Positions 5,727 to 9,814 of a stretch of 9,814 nt of DNA are shown piece after piece. The position numbers were made by a program, and so were the translations under genes. The stretch spans positions 1 through 9,814 of the forward strand of contig CAMLRH010000079.1 of assembly GCA_946482375.1 (NCBI GenBank), written 5' to 3'. Numbering within the stretch: position 1 is the stretch's first letter; every line of letters begins with the position of its first letter. This stretch comes from an uncultured Caulobacteraceae bacterium (lineage in GTDB: Bacteria > Pseudomonadota > Alphaproteobacteria > Caulobacterales > Caulobacteraceae). The notes under the pieces were generated by a model. It worked only from the letters and a program-made list of their open reading frames with translations, was not told the origin of the DNA and made no database searches.

Positions 5727-6614
5727 ATGGCCACGCCCCAGTTCGAGACCCTGCTCTATTCGGTGGAGGACGGCATCGCGACCATCACGCTTAACCGGCC
5801 CGACCGGATGAACGCCTTCACCGCCCAGATGATGCTGGACATGATCGCCGCCTTCGACGCCACCGACGCCGACGACGCCGTGAAGGTGGTGATCGTCACC
5901 GGCGCCGGCGACCGCGCCTTCTGCGCCGGGGCGGATCTGGGCACCGGCGGCTCGACCTTCGACTACGCCAAGCGCGGCGAGGCGACTCGCGAAGAGGCGA
6001 AGGTCAACGACGTCTACCGTGACGGCGGCGGGCGCCTCACGCTTCGCATCTACGACAGCCTCAAGCCGGTGATCGCGGCGGTGAATGGCGCGGCCGTCGG
6101 CGTCGGCGTGACCATGCAGCTGCCGATGGACATTCGGCTGGCTTCGACCAACGCCCGCTTCGGCTTCGTCTTCGCCCGCCGCGGCATCACGCCGGAGGCC
6201 GCCTCCTCCTGGTTCCTGCCCCGCGTCGTCGGCATGCAGACGGCGCTGGAGTGGTGCTACACGGGCCGCGTCTTCCCGGCCCAGGATGCGCTGGACAAGG
6301 GCCTCGTCCGCTCCCTCCACGCTCCCGAAGACCTCCTCCCCGCCGCCCGCGCTCTGGCCCGGGAGATCGCCGACAACGTCGCCCCTGTCTCCGCCGCCCT
6401 CACCCGCCAGATGCTCTGGCGCGGGGCCGGCCTCGATCATCCGATGGAGGCGCACAAGGCCGACAGCCGCGCCATCATGTCCCGCGGCGCCTCTGAAGAC
6501 GCCCGCGAAGGCGTAACATCGTTCCTTGAGAAACGGATTCCCGTCTACCCCAACAAGGTGTCGAGCGACCTGCCGGACATCTGGCCGGAGTGGAAACAGC
6601 GCGAGTTTCGCTGA
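5727..6614 (+). CDS. Enoyl-CoA hydratase/isomerase (crotonase family)
   Basis: 295 residues, somewhat longer than classic crotonases (about 260). Expected to hydrate 2-enoyl-CoA to the (S)-3-hydroxyacyl-CoA, or to catalyse a related crotonase-fold reaction. Visible motifs: ITLNRPDRMNAF (20-31); the first oxyanion-hole segment AFCAGADL (64-71); the second, NGAAVGVGVTM (120-130); and GITPEAASSWFLPRVVG (153-169), whose E157 is the likely catalytic glutamate. The other glutamate of two-Glu hydratases is not obvious around residues 137-140, so isomerase or another activity is possible. The C-terminal end (WPEWKQREF) is typical of the longer subgroup. Start 5727 is chosen over 5703 because GGAAGGAG lies 8 bases upstream. 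It is divergent from the acyl-CoA ligase and likely co-regulated with it. Confidence 0.9.
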   Translation: MATPQFETLLYSVEDGIATITLNRPDRMNAFTAQMMLDMIAAFDATDADDAVKVVIVTGAGDRAFCAGADLGTGGSTFDYAKRGEATREEAKVNDVYRDGGGRLTLRIYDSLKPVIAAVNGAAVGVGVTMQLPMDIRLASTNARFGFVFARRGITPEAASSWFLPRVVGMQTALEWCYTGRVFPAQDALDKGLVRSLHAPEDLLPAARALAREIADNVAPVSAALTRQMLWRGAGLDHPMEAHKADSRAIMSRGASEDAREGVTSFLEKRIPVYPNKVSSDLPDIWPEWKQREFR

Positions 6615-6641
6615 CGTCCAAGTTTTTGTTCTGAAGACTTG

Positions 6642-6667
6642 CCGCCAGCGCTTGTCTGCGCTGGCGG
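6642..6667. terminator. Stem-loop after the enoyl-CoA hydratase gene
   Basis: A perfect 10-bp stem, CCGCCAGCGC (6642-6651) with GCGCTGGCGG (6658-6667), loop TTGTCT, 28 bases after the stop codon. It is strong enough to act at the 3' end of the mRNA, but no T-run follows, so it may work as an RNA-stabilising hairpin or with Rho. Confidence 0.5.
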
Positions 6668-6689
6668 GCAGGCTGTATGCAGCGCCCCT

Positions 6690-6721
6690 AACTCTTTAGG
6701 CCCGGGGCCGAACTCCTTGGG
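6690..6721 (+). promoter_or_regulatory. Direct repeat upstream of the mucR-like gene
   Basis: AACTCTTTAGG (6690-6700) and AACTCCTTGGG (6711-6721) match at 9 of 11 positions, and their starts are 21 bp apart, two helical turns, 24-55 bases before the start codon. The spacing is what a dimeric or cooperative regulator would use; autoregulation by the MucR protein itself is one possibility, not shown here. Confidence 0.3.
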
Positions 6722-6744
6722 CGAACTTCAAAGGTGACAGAAGA

Positions 6745-7215
6745 ATGGACCAGGACGCCGCCCGCACGATCGAGATTTCGGCCGCCCCCACCACCATCGA
6801 GATGACGACCGACATCGTCGCCGCCTATCTCAGCAACAACCCTGTCGAGGCGGCGCAACTCCAGGATCTGATCCGCTCGGTCCACGATGCGCTCAACGCC
6901 ATCGCCAACGGCCCCGCCGAACCGGCCGCCGCGCCGCTCGAGCCGGCCGTGCCGGTCAAGCGCTCGGTCAACCCCGACTACATCGTCTGCCTGGAGGACG
7001 GCCGGAAGTTCAAGTCGCTGAAGCGCCACCTGCGCAGCCAGTACAACCTGACGCCGGAAGAATACCGCACCAAGTGGGGCCTGCCGAAGGACTACCCCAT
7101 GGTCGCCCCCAACTACGCCCAGGCGCGCTCGGCTCTGGCCAAGCAGATGGGCCTCGGCCAGGGCGGCCGTCAGCCGTCGAAGAACCGGAAGAAGAAAGAA
7201 GTGGCGGCCTCCTAG
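6745..7215 (+). CDS. MucR/Ros-family transcriptional regulator
   Basis: 156 residues. The N-terminal helical part (about 15-55) would be the oligomerisation region. The DNA-binding core is [16 protein letters not shown] (81-96), then [38 protein letters not shown] (101-138), which is characteristic of MucR/Ros proteins. The possible zinc ligands C82, D85 and H95 are present, but the positions of the second histidine of Ros (HHS in Ros) are Q99 and Y100 here. The site therefore lacks a standard fourth ligand, as reported for some zinc-independent Ros relatives. The tail is basic (NRKKKE). MucR proteins are H-NS-like or classical regulators controlling envelope, motility and cell-cycle genes in alphaproteobacteria, and usually repress themselves. 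The ribosome site is weak (AGAAGA). The gene is followed by a clear terminator. Confidence 0.93.
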   Translation: MDQDAARTIEISAAPTTIEMTTDIVAAYLSNNPVEAAQLQDLIRSVHDALNAIANGPAEPAAAPLEPAVPVKRSVNPDYIVCLEDGRKFKSLKRHLRSQYNLTPEEYRTKWGLPKDYPMVAPNYAQARSALAKQMGLGQGGRQPSKNRKKKEVAAS

Positions 7216-7247
7216 CGTCATCGTCGGACTTGTTCCGACGACCCATG
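7216..7247 (+). repeat. Short REP-like palindrome, copy 1
   Basis: A 32-bp element starting at the base after the mucR-like stop codon, with a perfect 8-bp stem TCGTCGGA (7221-7228) / TCCGACGA (7234-7241), loop CTTGT, flanked by CGTCA and CCCATG. It matches the reverse complement of 7305-7336 at 27 of 32 positions. Confidence 0.8.
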
Positions 7248-7251
7248 AACA

Positions 7252-7291
7252 CGGCGCCCGAGCAGGCAGCTCCGGGCGCCGCTTTCTTTTT
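7252..7291 (+). terminator. Rho-independent terminator of the mucR-like gene
   Basis: A perfect 9-bp GC-rich stem, CGGCGCCCG (7252-7260) with CGGGCGCCG (7273-7281), extended by AGC/GCT past one bulged base, followed by CTTTCTTTTT (7282-7291). This is a textbook intrinsic terminator in the plus direction, 36 bases after the stop codon. Confidence 0.9.
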
Positions 7292-7304
7292 GGGACTCAA
7301 CGCG

Positions 7305-7336
7305 CATGGGTCCTCGGGACGAGCCCGAGGATGACG
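7305..7336 (-). repeat. Short REP-like palindrome, copy 2 (inverted)
   Basis: Perfect 8-bp stem TCCTCGGG (7311-7318) / CCCGAGGA (7324-7331), in inverted orientation to copy 1 at 7216-7247, so the terminator lies between the two. Of five differences from copy 1, four form two compensating base pairs and the fifth is in the loop. Confidence 0.8.
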
Positions 7337-7406
7337 CGATGAGGGAGGATTGACTCTCCAACAGAATCTTCGACTCCCCGCATTTTCAGGCTTTCCGGCG
7401 AATCAT

Positions 7407-7423
7407 GGTTAAGCGATAGTGAA
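7407..7423 (-). promoter_or_regulatory. CtrA-like box
   Basis: Read on the minus strand: TTCA, seven bases, then TTAACC and on into ATG. The CtrA consensus is TTAA-N7-TTAA, and the extended half-site TTAACCAT is complete here (7405-7412); only the other half has one mismatch. It overlaps the proposed GTG start of the PAS gene and lies inside the GANTC cluster, so CtrA could repress or set the timing of that gene. Functional assignment is by motif only. Confidence 0.5.
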
Positions 7424-7946
7424 TCGTCATGATTCCAACGTCTTGCCAGCGAATCCGGAGATGATGGCGCAACTGGCCCCCTCAGGCGCGGCGGCCCGGG
7501 CGCATCAGGAGGTGTTCGCCTACTGGTCGTCCCTGCGCCGCGACGGAAAGCTGCCCGGTCGCGCCGACGTCCATCCGCAGGACCTCAAGCGCCTGCTGCC
7601 GACCGTCAGCCTGATCGACGTCAGCCGCGAGCCGCTGGACTACCGCCTGCGGCTAGCCGGCACCGGCCTCTACACCGTCTACGGACACGAGATCACCGGC
7701 CGGTCCCTGCGCGAGGTCTACAGCCGCGACGCCGCCGCCTATTGGCGCGAGGAACTCGACAAGGTTGTGCTCCAGGCCCGCCCCGGCGTCGGCTGCCACA
7801 ACCTCGCCTGGAAAGGCGCGCCGCACGCCTCGTTGCTGTGGATGCGCCTGCCGCTCGCATCCGACGGCGAAACCGTCGACATGATCCTCGGCTACGATTG
7901 CGTGGTCGGCGTCGCCACCGAGGTGACCGGCATCCGCGCCGCCTAG
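7419..7946 (+). CDS. PAS-domain protein (PAS_5 type)
   Basis: 175 residues from the GTG at 7419. A single PAS_5-like domain spans about residues 28-160: the opening HQEVFAYWSSLRRDGKLPGRADVHPQDLKRLLPTV is characteristic, then LIDVSREPLDYRLRLAGTGLYTVYGHEITGRSLREVY and a C-terminal strand set ending LGYDCVVG. No kinase, GGDEF or other output domain follows, so it probably acts by binding a partner or ligand, as single-domain PAS proteins in Caulobacter do. The start is uncertain: GTG 7419 has no clear ribosome site and overlaps a CtrA-like box, while ATG 7461 or 7464 follows GGAG closely and would leave every GANTC site outside the gene. A short start would give 161 or 160 residues with the domain intact. 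Confidence 0.85.
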   Translation: MNRHDSNVLPANPEMMAQLAPSGAAARAHQEVFAYWSSLRRDGKLPGRADVHPQDLKRLLPTVSLIDVSREPLDYRLRLAGTGLYTVYGHEITGRSLREVYSRDAAAYWREELDKVVLQARPGVGCHNLAWKGAPHASLLWMRLPLASDGETVDMILGYDCVVGVATEVTGIRAA

Positions 7947-7953
7947 GCTCTGC

Positions 7954-7979
7954 TTCCTAAACTGTGGGGATTTTAGGAA
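7954..7979. promoter_or_regulatory. Inverted repeat between the PAS and DnaA-like genes
   Basis: TTCCTAAA (7954-7961) and TTTAGGAA (7972-7979) are perfect complements separated by 10 bases, in an AT-rich stretch just after the PAS gene. No T-run follows. It could be a weak terminator hairpin or an operator about 95 bases before the DnaA-like start. Confidence 0.4.
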
Positions 7980-8073
7980 AGTTATCCTCGCACCCATTTT
8001 TGCACTCTATGGTCGCAAAACAAACCGAGCGCACTTTTGTCGATAGCGTCGGAGATGGGGGTAGAGGACCAAC

Positions 8074-8442
8074 ATGAGCGCACTTTCACACGAGGATGTC
8101 TGGGACGGCATCCCCGATCCTCGACAGGACCGCCGGGCGGCCGCGCTGGTCACCAGCGTTGTGGCGTTCGCCACCGGAGTGCCCGCGCGAGAGATCGCGT
8201 CTCCGACACGGGCGAGGGCCCCGGCCGCTCTGGCCAGACAGATCGCCATGTACCTGGCGCACGTCGTCCACGGCTGGCCGATGAGCCGGGTCGCCGTCGC
8301 CTTCGGCCGCGATCGCACCACCGCCAGCCACGCCTGTCATCGCATCGAGGACATGCGCGACGATCCAACCTTCGACGCCAGGCTCTCGGCCATGGAAGCC
8401 TGCCTTCGCCAGGCGCCCGAACCTGGGATGCTTGCCGCGTGA
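8074..8442 (+). CDS. Stand-alone DnaA domain IV-like DNA-binding protein
   Basis: 122 residues. Residues about 25-105 resemble only the C-terminal DNA-binding domain of DnaA (Bac_DnaA_C). The basic segment is RARAPAALARQIAMYLAH, followed by the helix-turn-helix MSRVAVAFGRDRTTASHACHRIED, where RDRTTASHA takes the place of the DnaA signature GRDHTTVLHA. The AAA+ ATPase domain is absent, so it cannot initiate replication itself. It may bind DnaA-box-like sequences and act as a transcription or replication modulator, which is inferred. The histidine of the DHTT motif is R81 here, so its base contacts may differ from true DnaA. The start is supported by AGAGGA five bases upstream. It overlaps the DUF6456 gene by four bases (GTGA), implying translational coupling. 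Confidence 0.88.
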   Translation: MSALSHEDVWDGIPDPRQDRRAAALVTSVVAFATGVPAREIASPTRARAPAALARQIAMYLAHVVHGWPMSRVAVAFGRDRTTASHACHRIEDMRDDPTFDARLSAMEACLRQAPEPGMLAA

Positions 8443-9137
8443 GCGCGGAGGCTTTGGCCGCCCGCGCCGCCGTCATGCTGGCTCGCCCGGGCGCCTGGCT
8501 GGATGAGGCCGACGGCGTCTACCTGGTCCGCAATGCGCCGGATCGCCGACGTAGGCCCCTGATGCGGCTGGACGAGACGGCGTTCAGGGCTCTTGTCCGC
8601 GGGCCGGGCCTGAAACCGCGCAAGGACGGTGGCTGGATGACGCTGCCGGAACCCACGTCCTCCTCCAACCCGCCCCCGGGACGTCCCGGCGTGATCGAGG
8701 GCGAGCGGCTGGTGGCCGAACCCGACGGCCGGCTCGTCACTCGCAAGGTGAACCTCGGCGAGTCCCCTATCGCCTGGCTCGCTCACCGGGGTCAGCTCAC
8801 CACGGTCGAAGCCGCCGCCGGCGAGCGGCTGCGCGACGATTTCCATATCGCCGGGACGCTGGGCCGGCTGACGATGAGCTGGGACGCGGGCCCACGAAAC
8901 CAGGGCGGCCGAGGCTCGGTCGCCGAGCCCGCCGAACGCGCCCGCGCCGCCAAGGACCGCATCGCCCGCGCGCTCGACGCCGTGGGGCCGGGCCTGAAGG
9001 AAGTGCTGGAGCACGTCTGCCTGGCAGGGACGGCGCTGGAAGCGGCCGAACGCTCGCTGGGTCTTCCCCGCCGCTCCGGCAAGACCGTGCTGAAACTCGC
9101 GCTACAGCGCCTGGCCCGCCATTACGGACTCGGCTGA
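8439..9137 (+). CDS. DUF6456 domain protein
   Basis: 232 residues from GTG 8439. The N-terminal part (about 1-70) resembles a small winged-helix-like module (GVYLVRNAPDRRRRPLMRLDETAFRALV). A Pro/Ser-rich linker follows. The C-terminal half matches DUF6456: SPIAWLAHRG (109-118), AAAGERLRDDFHIAGTLGRLTMSWD (125-149), AAKDRIARALDAVGPGLKEVLEHVC (170-194) and a terminal RSGKTVLKLALQRLARHYGLG, which looks like a DNA-binding helix pair. No biochemical role is established to my knowledge. The start is set by the GTGA overlap with the DnaA-like gene; the same frame extends upstream to 8037 but only as a shadow of that gene. Coupling suggests that the two proteins work together. Confidence 0.82.
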   Translation: MSAEALAARAAVMLARPGAWLDEADGVYLVRNAPDRRRRPLMRLDETAFRALVRGPGLKPRKDGGWMTLPEPTSSSNPPPGRPGVIEGERLVAEPDGRLVTRKVNLGESPIAWLAHRGQLTTVEAAAGERLRDDFHIAGTLGRLTMSWDAGPRNQGGRGSVAEPAERARAAKDRIARALDAVGPGLKEVLEHVCLAGTALEAAERSLGLPRRSGKTVLKLALQRLARHYGLG

Positions 9138-9139
9138 GT

Positions 9140-9241
9140 TCGTCATAGTGAGGAGCGGCGAAGCCGCGTCTCGAACCACGTAGAGCAGGGCCGCAGTGCG
9201 TCCTTCGAGACGGCCGCTGCGCGGCCTCCTCAGGATGACGA
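9140..9241. repeat. REP-like palindromic element, copy B
   Basis: Same family as 1847-1940, with the halves arranged the other way round. The arms CGTCTCGAA (9167-9175) and TTCGAGACG (9204-9212) pair perfectly, and GTCATAGTGAGGAG (from 9142) pairs with CTCCTCAGGATGAC (9226-9239) with two mismatches. Each half has its own GC hairpin (GCGGC/GCCGC and GGCCGC/GCGGCC). It starts three bases after the DUF6456 stop and overlaps the last codons of the SufE gene. Confidence 0.8.
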
Positions 9242-9670
9242 GGTGGGTTGGGCGGCGAGCCTCTCCGCGTCCGACCGAATCCGGTTGGCCATCGAGGCCA
9301 GGCCGTTCGAGCGCTGCGGCGTCAGCATCGAGCCGAGGCCCAGCCGATCGAACGCCGCCTTGGTGTCATAGGCCGCGATGTCGGCCGACGGCTGGCCCGA
9401 GAACAGGCGCAGCAGGACCGCGATCAGTCCCTTCACCAGATGGGCGTCGGAGTCGCCACGGAACCGCACCGTCCCGTCGTCTTGCGGCTCGGTGACCAGC
9501 CAGACCTGGCTGGCGCAGCCGCGGACCTTGTTGGCGTCGTTGTGCTCGGCCTCGCTCAGCGGCGCCAGCGTGCGGCCGAGGTCGATGATGTACTGGATCT
9601 GCTCTTCCCAATCGCCGAGCAGCTCGAAGTCCTCGGCGAGGCGGTCCAGTTCCTGTGCGATCGTGGCCAT
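9230..9670 (-). CDS. sufE: SufE-family sulfur acceptor protein
   Basis: 146 residues, the usual SufE length. SufE takes persulfide sulfur from the cysteine desulfurase SufS and passes it to the SufBCD scaffold for Fe-S cluster assembly in the cytosol. The active cysteine is C52 in KVRGCASQVWLV. The family core is complete: YIIDLGRTLAPLSEAEHNDANKV (27-49), FRGDSDAHLVKGLIAVLL and LGLGSMLTPQRSNGLASMANRIR. The ATG at 9670 fits the family N-terminus (IAQELDRLAEDFELLGDWEEQ), though its ribosome site is weak. The last three codons (Ser-Ser-Ser) and the stop lie inside the REP-like element, so the C-terminus has been set by that insertion or drift. No other suf genes are in the window, so it could be a CsdE-like or stand-alone copy. 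Confidence 0.92.
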   Translation of the reverse strand: MATIAQELDRLAEDFELLGDWEEQIQYIIDLGRTLAPLSEAEHNDANKVRGCASQVWLVTEPQDDGTVRFRGDSDAHLVKGLIAVLLRLFSGQPSADIAAYDTKAAFDRLGLGSMLTPQRSNGLASMANRIRSDAERLAAQPTSSS

Positions 9671-9694
9671 CTGCCCGCTCAGGTATGCTGGCCG

Positions 9695-9706
9695 GCCTCG
9701 CGAGGC
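9695..9706. other. Perfect 12-bp palindrome between SufE and the kinase gene
   Basis: GCCTCG directly followed by CGAGGC, 8 bases after the kinase stop codon (minus strand) and 24 bases before the SufE start. With no loop bases and no T-run it is a weak terminator; it may be a protein-binding site or chance. Confidence 0.25.
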
Positions 9707-9714
9707 AACCTCAC

Positions 9715-9814
9715 TCAGGCCAGCGGCAGACAGACGACGGCGGTCATGCCCTCGCCGGGCGCCGAGCGCAGGCGGAACGAGCCGCCCATGGCTTCGCTGA
9801 GCAGATTGACGATG
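9715..9814 (-). CDS. Sensor histidine kinase, C-terminal end only
   Basis: Only the last 32 codons are in the window; the 5' part lies beyond the right edge. The translation runs IVNLLSEAMGGSFRL, then RSAPGEGMTAVVCLPLA and stop. This is the end of a HATPase_c domain: LSEAMGGSFRLRSAPGEG with the G2-box-like GEG, then the final strand TAVVCLPL. Its signal, partner regulator and full domain plan cannot be seen. It is on the same strand as sufE, with a 44-base gap, so cotranscription is possible. Confidence 0.75.
   Translation of the reverse strand, partial: IVNLLSEAMGGSFRLRSAPGEGMTAVVCLPLA

Larger units (their letters stand above)
7294..7455. promoter_or_regulatory. Cluster of eight GANTC (CcrM methylation) sites
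   Basis: GANTC occurs at 7294, 7352, 7364, 7372, 7400, 7421, 7431 and 7451, with the densest run being seven sites in 104 bp. From base composition such a site is expected roughly once in 300 bp. In Caulobacterales this motif is methylated by CcrM, and promoters carrying it are often read by GcrA or respond to the methylation state. The cluster fills the control region of the PAS-domain gene. Confidence 0.7.

Noticed and set aside
7963..7989. DnaA boxes or a replication origin near the DnaA-like gene
   Set aside because: TGTGG and TTATCC fragments occur, but no site matches the 9-base consensus well, and there is no cluster or AT-rich unwinding element.
8037..8438. Upstream extension of the DUF6456 frame
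   Set aside because: It overlaps the DnaA domain IV gene in another frame and lacks family similarity; the GTGA overlap start at 8439 is better.
1..9814. CRISPR array, tRNA, rRNA or transposase gene
   Set aside because: No regularly spaced direct repeats, no tRNA or rRNA signatures and no transposase motifs were seen on either strand.

Overview
The window reads as a chromosomal segment of a GC-rich alphaproteobacterium, most likely of the Caulobacterales (Caulobacter, Phenylobacterium or Brevundimonas type). The gene families point that way: a MucR/Ros regulator, a PAS_5-type single PAS protein, a free-standing DnaA domain IV protein followed by a DUF6456 protein, and a SufE protein. So does a dense cluster of GANTC (CcrM) sites beside a CtrA-like box. 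The genus is an inference. No tRNA, rRNA, CRISPR array or transposase was seen.

Layout. (1) Positions 2-1420: a partial reverse transcriptase of the Abi/unknown-group (defence) kind with a helical C-terminal region, in clearly AT-richer DNA than the rest, so probably acquired and perhaps the edge of a defence or accessory island. (2) 1421-1951: no convincing gene. It holds a degenerate palindrome, a hairpin-rich block (1600-1797) that looks like a structured RNA or repeat, and a REP-like palindromic element. (3) 1952-3414, plus strand: a 63-residue basic protein, a small RcnB-like secreted protein and a lipoprotein of unknown function, tightly spaced. (4) 3415-3607: a convergent intergenic region with two inverted copies of a palindromic repeat. 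(5) 3608-5617, minus strand: a MaoC-like hydratase and an acyl-CoA ligase, divergent from a plus-strand crotonase-fold enoyl-CoA hydratase (5727-6614). The gap between them carries a strong 19-21 bp palindrome that could let one TetR-like repressor control both directions. Together they form a small acyl-CoA activation and hydration cluster.

(6) 6745-7215: MucR-family regulator, followed by a rho-independent terminator nested between two inverted REP-like elements. (7) 7419-7946: PAS-domain protein whose upstream region has eight GANTC sites in about 160 bp and a CtrA-like box, suggesting cell-cycle control. (8) 8074-9137: DnaA domain IV-only protein and DUF6456 protein, overlapping by four bases. 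(9) 9138-9241: a second REP-like element that runs into the end of the SufE gene (9230-9670, minus). (10) 9715-9814, minus: the last 32 codons of a sensor histidine kinase.

The items most worth a second look are the partial reverse transcriptase, the GANTC/CtrA cluster, the multibranched fold at 1600-1797, the DnaA-IV/DUF6456 pair, and three families of intergenic palindromes whose copies differ mainly by changes that keep the stems paired.
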